Under the pieces are notes generated by a model that did no database searches, was not told the DNA's origin, and saw only the letters and a list, made by a program, of their open reading frames with translations. Source: Embiotoca jacksoni (taxonomy: Eukaryota > Chordata > Actinopteri > Embiotocidae). Taken from it: a stretch of 64,000 bases of DNA. Below are positions 55,265 through 64,000 of the stretch, piece by piece; position 1 is the stretch's first letter, and the number at the start of each line of letters is the position of its first letter. Both the position numbers and the translations under genes were made by a program. Location of the stretch: contig JAKOON010000017.1 in assembly GCA_022577435.1 (NCBI GenBank), forward strand, positions 13,798,028 to 13,862,027. The letters are read 5' to 3'.

Positions 55265-57743
55265 AGGGGGGGAGCGGACACACAACTTTCCTGTTTTGGG
55301 TTTTATCATCTATTTGATCAAATATTGGAGACTAAGTTCATTCTAACATCCGGTAGTGAATCATCACCACACTACATCATGCTTTTTCTTCTCTTCCACA
55401 GGTTTCTGCTGCACCTGTCGTGTCAGTCTGCAGCGCTCGAAGGCCCCGCCAGCTTCAGCGTTGTGGAGACAAACGCATTCAAGCACCTGAACCACTTGTG
55501 TTTACGGCTCACTCAGGGCTCGGACAAGGAGGTCAAAGACTATCTGGCAGTGTGTCTGTCCTCTCTGAAGGTCGGCTCGCTCAGCAGCGTCACACTATCT
55601 ACCACCTGTCCAACAGAGCTTTGAAATTAACATTCAACTAAAAGTTCTCTTACAAAAGAACCACGTTATCTGCTGTGTGTTGAATAATCCAAACATCTCC
55701 GAGCTTTTACTTTGTTGAACTGTTTGACTCCTCACATGCGTACAGCTGCAACAGTGGTTTAGTTCTCCAGTGTTTTATCTGATGAGAGTAATGGTGTCAG
55801 TGGAAGTCACTGTGTTTTCTACATCCCTTCACAGATCCTGTCTGTTTGTCCTGTTGTGTCCCTGAAGACGTGTCGTGTCACTGTTTCAGGCGGAGAAGCA
55901 GGCCCTTGACGTGAAGCTGAAGAAGACCGAGGAGGATCTGTCCAGGCAGCTGAGCTACGCTCAACAGGTGAGCTTCGTCTACACAGTCTGTGTTTCGAGT
56001 CCTGTTTTATTCTCACAGGTGCGACGACCAGAACCTTCATTCAGTCCAATCGTGTCGTCCCACCACGTGTCACAGATGGTGCTCTTTGGGTCATGAACTT
56101 CAGAGCCAACCAGAGGCAGATACACGGGTGGTTAGAACAACAACAGTGGGCGGAGTCTGTCACCACTGTATCCCTTAATATAATTGGCTGCCATCTTGGA
56201 CAGCCAAGGTAGAGCAGCACCAGTTAGACGAACCACAGATGACATCCTTCCTTCAGTACACCAACAGATACTCACTGTGTAGTACAGGAGTTTAGACACA
56301 GTCGTGTTGTTTCAAATCACACTGCTGTTCTGCACTGACAGGAAATGACCTCATCAAGTGAACACATCACCCTCCAAGATATCTGCAGCTTTAATTATTT
56401 TACCCAGAAATCAGCGTGTTTTTGTGTCCTCTGTTTAACACTCATTAAACACCGATTCTTCTGTCCAGCAGCAGCAGTGGAAAAGAAACATTTTGTGTTC
56501 AGGAAACGCTGCAACTTCCTCACGCCTTATTTTGAAATTCCTTTACATCTGTGGCCCCGCCCCCTTCCTCTACAGAGGCAACCGTTTAGGGTGGAAAGTG
56601 TCCAGAGTTTCACACTTCTGTTTTGGAGCGTCCTGAGTGCTTCATCCTGGTACTTGTAGTGTTCTGATGTTTCTGTGTTGACAGTGAGAACACACTGATG
56701 AGTGTCAGTACACAAGTACAACATCTGGAACACCTTGATCCAGCTTCATGTTGTTTGTTTGGCTCGAATGTGTTAAGATAAATATAAATATATGCAGTCA
56801 GGTCCATTCAATTTATATTACAAAGCACACAGAAGGTGTTTCGGGGTGGTTTTCACACACAACTGTGGTTTGTCCAAATTATTTCCTTTAGCTCTCAACC
56901 TTACGAGGCCTCTGATTGGCTCTGATATTCTGACCTCAACGAGCTCAGTCATTCCTAAACCGAACCAGTGATGTGTTCGAGGGCACGCTGTTCTTCAACA
57001 GATTCATGGAAACAGACTCAATGCGAAGCTGAGACTTTTATTTTCCATCCATTGGTTGATTTCAGATTGAATGTGCTGAAGCTCATTATTCTAAACATGT
57101 GCAGTGAAATGTATTCTGCATCTCTTTAAGATGTCACAACCAAAATAAGTTAAACATTTTCGAGAAGATTAAAACACGTACTGATGTATTGTACAGTGAA
57201 GCTTGTGTACTATATCCAATCACTTAGCAGAAAGGTGCTGACAGAGTTGTTTAAGCAGATCATCACCTAAAACAAATCATTACAGAACAGAGACGATGAT
57301 GGTGACATGTTTTAGGTTTGTGCCACACATACTGATATAAACCTGTCTAATGTGTGTTTTTGTATTATAGACTCTGTCTGAGAAGACTAAAGAGTTGGAC
57401 AAGCTGCGTTCAGAGTGGACCAATCAGAGCAGCTCTCTGTCCAGCCGCCATTCTCAGGAGCTCCAGTTAGAGAGAGAGAAGGCTGTCGAGGTCAGACTCA
57501 TCATTTCTATTGTCATTATTAATTTGAACTATGTAGAAAATTAAAGTGGTGTAACAGCTGATGTAAAACACATGAACACATGAATGTCTCACCAGACGTG
57601 CTCTCATGCTGACAGCTGCCGGCAGTGTTGACATTTTTAAACGGAAATGGAAAACCTCCTTCTTCAGGCTTCATTTTATTTAAAATGGTTTAAAGGCATA
57701 TTTTCATTTTTAGTAAATTTCCTTTTAAAATGTATTTTCCTTT

Positions 57744-57811
<68 letters not shown>

Positions 57812-59722
57812 TATTCTATAAACACTTTCATAGCTTCCATTGTCCTTCGTTACTTTTGCATAGTTTTATTGCTCTTATCTATCTGATCATTTATCTTAGC
57901 TCCTATTGAGCTCTAACTTGATTGTGTTATTTACTTTTCATATTTACAGCTTTTATCTTTTTAAGGCATTTCATTGTCCTCATTTTTATTGTTTTTTTTT
58001 TTGTTTCTAGTTCTTATTTCGCTCTATTTCACTATTGCTATTTTATTCAAAATTGTCTTTTAAATTATCTTTCATTGTTCTTAGATTTATTTATTTTATT
58101 TTATTGTTCTACAACTGTGTATCTCATTATTGGCCTGTCAATCATCTGTCAAGCACTTTGAACTGCACCCAAAATGTTCCAAAAGTGCTACATGAATAAA
58201 GTCTGATTGATTGACACCAAAAATTATGTAAACTGTGAAATACACAGATTCATCTGACAGTAATCGGCTTAATCAGCAATTAATTAGTCAGCTCGTTTGG
58301 ATGGAAATGAACCCATGGTCAGATATAAACGTAGATTTAAAGTGCAGCAAACGGCAGGACATTTCTCCACTGACTGGTATCATCCACGCTGAGGATGCTG
58401 ACTGTCATCCATAATAAAGGAAACATGAAATAATAGAATAACAGAATCTCACTCGTGAAAGGTGTGCTCACTTTTGCAGTGCAGTTGTACTTTAGAGTTT
58501 TATTTTCAGTGTAGAGCATTTAACAGTCCCCGGGAGGGTCCCTGAATGATGCTGTTGTTTTTCATGACATCATGTCTCCCTTAGAAAATGTAGGTGGGCA
58601 GTAAATGTGTCTGTAATATTGGCCGGTGGAGCTGAACTGACTACAGTTTGTTCTGTTATCACAACTCTAAAGACGACTTTGAACTAATTCTTTATGATTC
58701 ATGACTAACTTTAGTGATTCAGTGGGGAAGCGGTTATTAGTTTGGAACATTAGTGGTCGATAACAAAACGGTGGGTGATTGATTGGAACGTGTCTGTGAT
58801 GTCCTTCAGGTCCAGAGCAGGTTCCAGCAGCAGAGCGAGCAGCTCCGTCAGGAGCTGGAGAAGACTCACCAGAAGGGCAGCCAGCAGCTGCACGGCCGAC
58901 TGACGGAGCTGGAGGCCTCCTGCAGGGAGCTGACGGAGAAGAAGTACAAGAACGAGGCGGCCAACCGAGACCTGAAGATCAAGCTCGTGGGTGCAGAGGA
59001 GGTCTGTGAAGAACGACAAATCACTTTCTACTTCATATTCTTACACTTTTTGTTTCTTGGTGGCAGCGGGTACAAATTATGAACTCGAGGCTGACAGACA
59101 GAATCATCCCATTTTATGTTGATGCTGAATATTTGTTAGCAAACAGTTGCTAATGAACCCAGTTAACAGTTAAGGAGCCCCATTGACTTACAGCTGCTTC
59201 CTGGTGAAGAGAACATGAATACTGAATGTCTTTTCAGCTCATAAAGGAAAATATTCGTCTCTTTAGCTGCTAAATTCTCCACTAGTCTGGAGTCTTCTGT
59301 CTGTGGTGCTGATCCAGTAGATTTACATGAGGTTAACAGCTTTTCACAGCCGCCTGCTGCTCCACTACGACACGATGGAAGAAAACAGCTGAGTAGGTGA
59401 CGAGTCAGCTAATGCTCCTCTACTGATCCATTCATGTGTTCACTTTATTTGATGCGCTGTTATTAGAAATGACAGTTTACTATAAAACCTTTAAAATGGT
59501 GGCACTGAATGTCAGTTCCCACACACACTTAAACCACCAGAGCAGAGAGCCTGCTGCATCGGGCACGGCCTGGTAAACTGGAACTTCTTCACATATGTTG
59601 TAACTTTTATCTGGTGGGTGGAAATGTTTGTCTCAAATTCAGACAAAATGAAACCAAAGGAGAAAAACACTTGTGGAGTTTAATGCAAAAACATCTTTAC
59701 TGCATATGAAAAGAGAGTGTTC

Positions 59723-59796
<74 letters not shown>

Positions 59797-62334
59797 CTGT
59801 GTGTGTGTGTGTGTGTGTGTTCTGTGTGTGTGTGTGCAGGAGTGCCAGCGTCTGAAGCAGCAGGTCCTGTCTCTGAGGCGAGAGAACAGCTCTCTGGACA
59901 CGGAGGTGCATGAGAAGGAGCGCTCCCTGAGCCAGCTGCAGATGAGAGTCGCTGTTCTGGAGCAGGAAGTCAAAGATAAAGATCAGCTGATGCGTCGTAC
60001 GAAAGAGGTGTTGGAGGCTACTCAGCAGCAGAAGGTACGAGCTGCCTCCTACATTATTTAATCACCTGGAGCAGATCCTGATCTCATAATCGACACAATA
60101 TGACATCCATCTTTGGAAAGGATGGTTTTTGTTTTGAGACTGAACCTGTCGAATACCATCAGGTGTTTGCTTTTGTCTGTTCTTCAATTCTGTTTTCACC
60201 GTTCTGCTTTTTTTCCCCAGGAATCAGTGGAAGAAAATGCAGAAAGCAAAGAAGTTCAGGTTAAGAAACTTGAAGCAACGGTGAAATCCCTGTCTGAGGA
60301 GCTGATAAAGGTTTGTAGAGCTGAAGGCAGCTCGCCCATCGACTGCACTGCATCACCAGCTCAGTAGGTGTATTGACTGAGGCCGACGCAGAAGTGTCTT
60401 AAGCTGCAATACCATCGAGTGCCACTAGAGGTCGAGTCCAAAAAGCCTGAGGTGTTGTGTTTCATAACTTTCACAAACCAACAGGCGACGTCACTGCTGG
60501 TTGGTGCTTATACACACAACTAAAACTAATGTAGTCTAATACAACAGCCCCATAATAGATGGTATCTTCATATCGCAGTTCCACTATATGTGAAGAACTC
60601 TATGATCATTTTGGAGGCTGTGGTACTATTCAACTGTTAACCTGCACCTTGTATTTGAATGTTGTCCACTTTCTTACCCTCTTCTTTATTCAGGCTAACG
60701 GCATCATCAAGAAGCTGCAGGGGGAGGTTCGAGGCCTCGTTGGAAAAATAAAGGTCAAAAACACAGTGACTGTGTCACAGGAGAAGGTTCTCCAGGACAC
60801 ATCAGAAAAACTTCAGAGTGTTGAGAAGGACCTTGAGAGCACTCAGCAGCAGCTCGGTACCAAGGAGGAGCAGGTGGGTCTGCAGGTGGTTGTAACATGG
60901 GGAAACAGTTTACAGAGAAGACGTTATACTTCTTATGCAGTCATGAATGAATTTGTTGCAACCTTTAACAAAGATGAAGTTCTCCAAGAAAAGAACACCA
61001 GACCTGCTGTGAAACATGGAAGAGGTTCGCTTCTGTTTTAGGGCGACTTTACTTGAATCTGTGCAGCTCAATGAAACCTGAAGACTATCAAGGAACTCTG
61101 CAGCCTAATTTAAAATATCCTGTTGAATTGAAAATTTAAAAGAAAGTCAGATGACTCCCAGAGGGAGAAATGAGTTGACGTGTTTTGGTTTCATGATGGC
61201 GCCTCCTCTCTTTGCTTTAATTCAAATGACTGCTGTCCAAAGATGGAGAGTTTCCATACAGCCAATCAAAAAACCGTCACTGATTCCAACGAGACGTTTA
61301 TCACAATCAAGTTTATTTTCTTCTCATCATCCTTTCCAACAGGAACACAAGGTATTTCTGTTCCACCCACACTTGGTGATCGTTGTATTTTTCTCTTGTG
61401 CATTCATGAGTTTTCTCTCTTATTTGTGGAAGTAACGCACCACAACACCAGGACGAGGTGATTGTGTGTGAAAGCTTCTGTGGCTGTGAATCAGATTCTG
61501 GTTGTGATATCGTGTGCTGCAGGTCAGCTTGTTTAATGAGCCACCAAACACGTTGATGGGAAGCTGCGCTGCTCGTGTCCGTTGGATACAGAGACCAGGA
61601 GGATAAATAATGCAAACAAATGATTTGACGTGTGTTGAAGTTGACGCCGGTATTCTTTCATCTTCCAGGTTTGCAGACTGAAGGAGCAGCTGGAGGCGAC
61701 GGTGCAGAAGCTCAACGAGAGCAGAGAGGTGTTGAAAACAAACGAGAATGGTGAGCAAGCTGCTCTTCATCATTTCATACAAACTGTCTGCATTTTTATT
61801 CTGATCACAATCTGTTTAAATAGAAGAGCTTTGAGTGAGATGAACAGGGTTAGGGTTCAAAGATGGCAGCGCCCACTTCCTGCAACAGTTTGACTTCCTG
61901 TGTGAACAGTGGGAGGACGTGGTGACGTGCCATCTGTCCCTTCATGGAAGGACAAGGCGGTTTCTAGAGAGCTGGACCACGGACAGACGTGTTCCCATCA
62001 GTGAGCTGCAGGTTGGACACTGCTCTCATCTTGTATCGTGTCTTTCTTTGACTGCAGTTATAAACTGGCTCAACAAGCAGCTGAATGAGAAGCAGCTGAG
62101 CAGAAAGGTCCAGACTTCTGAATCTGCGGAGAATCCTTCAGTTTTACCATCGACGACAGGACTGAGGGTAGGAGAGACCCGCTCACCGCCGTTCCCTGCT
62201 CCGTGTCCTTGACCTGTTCACAACTTCATTTTACACGTCTGCATGTTTCAGGCCCAGTTTTATCCTCAGACCAGCAGACCGGCTGATGTCAATCCAGCTG
62301 GCCAGCGAGCAGGGCAGCCCGCCAGCAGACACAT
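52776..62334 (+). CDS. sass6: Spindle assembly abnormal protein 6 (SAS-6), 5' fourteen exons, 3' end beyond window
   Basis: SAS-6 dimers assemble through their heads into the nine-fold cartwheel that seeds centrioles. Exons: 52776-52837, 53294-53354, 53475-53554, 53630-53734, 55402-55570, 55890-55967, 57371-57490, 58810-59001, 59840-60034, 60221-60310, 60694-60873, 61669-61750, 62058-62167, 62252-62334. They total 1607 nt, or 535 codons plus two bases. The start CCACCATGG is a strong Kozak site. Residues about 1-159 are the head domain, with RLTDDVDPYFLFSLSISEED, QQGLLIDFTSFPQKFIDLLN and VVETNAFKHLNHLCLRL. Phe129 in NAFK aligns with the head-head contact Phe of human SASS6 (Phe131). Residues 160-475 are a long charged heptad coiled coil (LDKLRSEW, VLSLRRENSSLD, VAVLEQEVKDKDQLMRRTKE, IIKKLQGEVRGLVGKIKVKN). 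INWLNKQLNEKQL closes the coil, and a Ser/Pro/Gln tail begins. Human SASS6 is about 657 residues, so roughly 100 or more residues lie downstream. Confidence 0.96.
52838..53293 (+). other. sass6 intron 1
   Basis: A 456-bp intron holding the 17-bp minisatellite at 52966-53090. Nothing else recognised. Confidence 0.7.
52966..53090 (+). repeat. 17-bp CpG-containing minisatellite in sass6 intron 1
   Basis: About seven copies of CACTGATCGTTATCGGT, with CACGGATCG variants. Each unit has at least two CpG. It starts about 130 bp after exon 1. Confidence 0.93.
53294..53354 (+). CDS. sass6: sass6 exon 2
   Basis: 61 nt encoding KANVRVTITLQFTTSPVHKR, part of the SAS-6 head domain. The donor is AGG|GTGAGT. 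Confidence 0.94.
53475..53554 (+). CDS. sass6: sass6 exon 3
   Basis: 80 nt encoding DLLLRLTDDVDPYFLFSLSI then SEEDFQ. This is the highly conserved head motif. Confidence 0.95.
53630..53734 (+). CDS. sass6: sass6 exon 4
   Basis: 105 nt encoding LKVQQGLLIDFTSFPQKFID then LLNMCYSEQESDSP. The intron before it is only 75 bp. Confidence 0.95.
53744..53803 (+). repeat. 20-bp tandem repeat, three copies, after sass6 exon 4
   Basis: CATGACATCACACCGCTCCC occurs three times in a row, starting about ten bases past the donor. Confidence 0.9.
53804..55208 (+). other. sass6 intron 4
   Basis: It contains a dispersed repeat at 54104-54187. No gene is supported. Confidence 0.5.
54104..54187 (+). repeat. Dispersed repeat sharing ACAGTGGAACGAGA core, copy 2
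   Basis: It matches 34695-34785, with ACAGTGGAACGAGATCACGT and AGGACCAGGGTGAAAA. Confidence 0.65.
55209..55262 (+). repeat. (GT)n microsatellite
   Basis: 27 GT units in sass6 intron 4. Confidence 0.97.
55402..55570 (+). CDS. sass6: sass6 exon 5
   Basis: 169 nt encoding FLLHLSCQSAALEGPASFSV through VKDYLAVCLSSLK. It completes the head domain, including NAFKHL. The donor AAG|GTCGGC is non-ideal but keeps frame. Confidence 0.94.
55571..55889 (+). other. sass6 intron 5
   Basis: 319 bp with no recognised feature. Confidence 0.6.
55890..55967 (+). CDS. sass6: sass6 exon 6
   Basis: 26 codons, AEKQALDVKLKKTEEDLSRQ then LSYAQQ. The coiled coil starts here. Confidence 0.93.
55968..56235 (+). other. 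sass6 intron 6, proximal part
   Basis: No recognised feature. Confidence 0.5.
56236..56408 (-). repeat. Dispersed repeat, - copy (pairs with 25553-25748)
   Basis: Its reverse complement reads TTTCTGGGTAAAATAATTAA, AGCTGCAGATATCTTGGAGG, GATGAGGTCATTTCCTGTCA and matches the nfic-intron copy. Confidence 0.85.
56409..57370 (+). other. sass6 intron 6, distal part
   Basis: No gene or repeat recognised. Confidence 0.45.
57371..57490 (+). CDS. sass6: sass6 exon 7
   Basis: 40 codons, TLSEKTKELDKLRSEWTNQS through LQLEREKAVE. Coiled coil with conserved KELDKLRSEW. Confidence 0.95.
57745..57812 (+). repeat. (CTTT)n microsatellite
   Basis: About 17 units of a pyrimidine-only tetranucleotide. Confidence 0.95.
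58135..58216 (+). repeat. LINE-type 3' tail
   Basis: CAAGCACTTTGAACTGCACC, AAAAGTGCTACATGAATAAA, then GTCTGATTGATTGA resembles the 3' end of L2/CR1-like retrotransposons in fish, with a short terminal repeat. The pyrimidine-rich sequence before it may belong to the same element. Confidence 0.6.
58217..58809 (+). other. sass6 intron 7, distal part
   Basis: No feature recognised. Confidence 0.45.
58810..59001 (+). CDS. sass6: sass6 exon 8
   Basis: 64 codons, VQSRFQQQSEQLRQELEKTH through RDLKIKLVGAEE. Gln/Glu-rich coiled coil. The donor is GAG|GTCTGT. Confidence 0.95.
59002..59723 (+). other. sass6 intron 8, proximal part
   Basis: No feature recognised before the GT tract. Confidence 0.45.
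59724..59836 (+). repeat. (GT)n tract replacing the polypyrimidine tract of sass6 exon 9
   Basis: About 113 bp of GT with TCTGT interruptions, running to GTGTGCAG|GAG, so that the acceptor AG at 59838-59839 sits directly at the end of the repeat. Confidence 0.97.
59840..60034 (+). CDS. sass6: sass6 exon 9
   Basis: 65 codons, ECQRLKQQVLSLRRENSSLD through TKEVLEATQQQK, with VAVLEQEVKDKDQLMRRTKE. Strongly conserved coiled coil. Confidence 0.96.
60221..60310 (+). CDS. sass6: sass6 exon 10
   Basis: 30 codons, ESVEENAESKEVQVKKLEAT then VKSLSEELIK. Confidence 0.95.
60376..60520 (+). repeat. Dispersed repeat, shortened copy (related to 42081-42610)
   Basis: GAGGCCGACGCAGAAGTGTC, AAGCTGCAATACCATCGAGT and GCCACTAGAGGTCGAGTCCA, then ATAACTTTCACAAACCAACA and GACGTCACTGCTGGTTGGT. 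Compared with the nfic-intron copy, the middle about 300 bp is missing. Confidence 0.75.
60694..60873 (+). CDS. sass6: sass6 exon 11
   Basis: 60 codons, ANGIIKKLQGEVRGLVGKIK through TQQQLGTKEEQ, including VKNTVTVSQEK. The donor is CAG|GTGGGT. Confidence 0.95.
60920..61115 (+). pseudogene. Degraded Tc1-type transposase fragment
   Basis: The + strand reads KDEVLQEKNTRPAVKHGRGS followed by LLF, then a stop where Tc1 proteins have Trp in the KHGGGS-LWGCF block. Another frame continues MKPEDYQGTLQPNL, like the following Tc1 segment (NxxKYxxILxxNL). Frameshifts and stops make it a fossil. It lies in sass6 intron 11. The assignment rests on two short motifs. Confidence 0.5.
61116..61668 (+). other. 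sass6 intron 11, distal part
   Basis: No gene recognised. Remaining transposon sequence may be present but is not recognisable. Confidence 0.4.
61669..61750 (+). CDS. sass6: sass6 exon 12
   Basis: 82 nt encoding VCRLKEQLEATVQKLNESRE then VLKTNEN plus one base. The donor is G|GTGAGC. Confidence 0.95.
61751..62057 (+). other. sass6 intron 12
   Basis: 307 bp with no recognised feature. Confidence 0.6.
62058..62167 (+). CDS. sass6: sass6 exon 13
   Basis: 110 nt encoding (V)INWLNKQLNEKQLSRKVQTS through LPSTTGLR. The WLNKxLNE motif marks the end of the SAS-6 coiled coil. Confidence 0.94.
62252..62334 (+). CDS. sass6: sass6 exon 14 (last exon seen)
   Basis: 83 nt encoding AQFYPQTSRPADVNPAGQRA then GQPASRH and an incomplete codon AT. 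Donor AT|GTGAGT. It is a low-complexity tail, so it is less certain than upstream exons. Confidence 0.8.
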
Positions 62335-63464
62335 GTGAGTTTACAGTGGACTCGGACACTCTTCACACCGCTTCACTTTCTGCACCGGACAGTTCAGGCT
62401 GCTGACCGGAGAGTCAGGACTCCATGATCCACCGTGTCTGGGGAAATCTCCTTCAGTCAGGGCTTTGTTGAAGCTCCTTTGTGCAGCAGCTTCAGCCTCT
62501 CAGTTCCTAAGAGTGACGGAACTCTAAGAAAAGACTTAGAGTTGTGACGTTTTCTAAAATTTCTCCTTAAAGTTCAGAGTAGATCTTTGTAAAGATAAAA
62601 GACATTTTAACCCTTAAGAGAGCTCCTAAAGTGAAAAACTCAGGAGCAACAAGAAGGAGTTTTAAGAGGATGAAGAGTTTCTTAAAAAGTGGGGAAAATT
62701 GTGGAAGTACTGCGAGGTCAGAGAAATATTCTTCAACTGCTGATGGCACATTGATCAAATATTCCAGATTCTTTGTGCAGGATGACGTTTGTGGAGGATC
62801 TCATCAGAGACGCTCACTTCTACTCAACACAAGAACACAGACATGAAGGTGATGGAAGATGTTTGATAACTGGAGTCTGTTTGACCTTCATCAGCAGTGA
62901 TCGAACAAACACAAACACTTTCACAGCCTCTATCGACACAGTTCATTTCATTTCCTCCAGATGTCACTTTCCATTCTGTCCCTTTATCACCAAGAGGGCA
63001 TTAATATTTGGATCAACCAATCACATCTTTTAAAAGGACGTGTCATCTAGCAACGAGGTCGACCTCACCTCCTCATTGAGATCAGGGTTTCTGTTGTTTC
63101 CTTGGTCAGAGTTTCTCTGAGAAGTTTCCTAAAACGAGACTCCTTGATAACAGTTTGAGGGTAAGTCAGGAGCTCTCAGAGGATTCTGAGAATGTTTGTG
63201 AATACGAGCCTGATTCAGAGGACCAGCTGATGGCCTGGTGATTCCCTCAGTGTCCCGTTCAGTCCCAGACTGGTGGACCTTTGCTGCATGTCATTTCCCA
63301 CATTTCCAATCTACAATATATCTACTGTGAGCAAAAGCAAGATGTCAAAAAATACTTTTAAAAAAGAAATGGTTTTACAGCCTTGTCTGATGTAGGCCAC
63401 AATTACATGTGCTGTTTTTTGTCCTGACATGCAGTTGTATTTGTGGGATGTGGTAAACACACAC
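62335..63464 (+). other. Presumed sass6 intron 14 with a possible Harbinger-like repeat
   Basis: No further exon can be supported. A palindrome AACTCTAAG/CTTAGAGTT lies at about 62520-62543. The segment to about 63232 has end motifs (complement CTCGTATTCACAAACATTCT) that I associate with fish Harbinger-type repeats. The family is unconfirmed. Confidence 0.4.
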
Positions 63465-63822
<358 letters not shown>

Positions 63823-64000
63823 GAACTCTGTCCGATGCCTTCAGTTTGCCACAGGTGACTCCAGTCAGCTTAGACACACATTATAGGGGTTATTAAATCA
63901 AACGAGATGCATCTGACAGCAGACCGTCAGATTTGTCACCACATTTCTAAAACGAACATGTTTACATGCTTTTAGTCTTTTAGTGAAGTCTGAGGAGTGA

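Noticed and set aside
62782..63033. Possible sass6 exon 15 (MTFVEDLIRDAHFYSTQEHR) after a GTGCAG acceptor
   Set aside because: It does not resemble the SAS-6 tail and lies within repeat-like sequence, so it could be a transposon piece. Not enough support.

Overview
This is vertebrate nuclear DNA, most likely from a teleost fish. The evidence is split genes with GT-AG introns, many (CA/TG)n microsatellites, Tc1-type transposons, tRNA-headed SINE-like repeats and several dispersed repeat types that I recognise from fish genomes. I see no bacterial genes, operons, CRISPR arrays or rRNA/tRNA genes. Two genes lie head to tail on the + strand. The first is complete and encodes Nuclear factor I/C (nfic). 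Its promoter and 5' UTR lie before the start codon at 814, and the stop codon is at 42720-42722. The second is the 5' part of sass6, the centriolar cartwheel protein SAS-6. It starts at 52776 and runs past the right edge of the window.

nfic: thirteen coding pieces sum to 1527 nt, or 508 residues plus stop. They run from a ten-residue first exon, through the DNA-binding domain and the Pro/Ser-rich activation region, to a terminal SWYLGN. The part that mammals encode in one 532-nt exon 2 is here split into three exons of 171, 177 and 184 nt, which also sum to 532. The two extra introns are both phase 0 and sit at AG|GT sites. The introns carry a decayed Tc1-like element (4064-5629), a 17-bp minisatellite (11722-12380), a candidate MITE (13918-14406), a tandem array of about 9.7 kb built on a 10-bp monomer (15182-24855), a structurally intact Tc1 transposon with a full transposase (26498-28132) and a second, related 10-bp array (38399-39277).

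Intergenic and 3' UTR region (42723-52775): there are no supported genes. Part of it is presumably the long nfic 3' UTR. It holds microsatellites, SINE-like pieces and a possible decayed retrotransposon fragment.

sass6: fourteen coding exons (52776-62334) encode about 535 residues. They cover the N-terminal head domain, the long coiled coil and the start of the disordered tail. Exons for roughly the last 100 or so residues should lie beyond 64000.

The two genes have unrelated roles, one in transcription and one in centriole assembly, and nothing suggests they work together. The strongest points for follow-up are the two-level (10 bp, about 2.05 kb and 4.1 kb) structure of the giant array, its shared flank with the second array (which suggests both grew from a motif inside a dispersed element), and the split nfic DNA-binding-domain exon.
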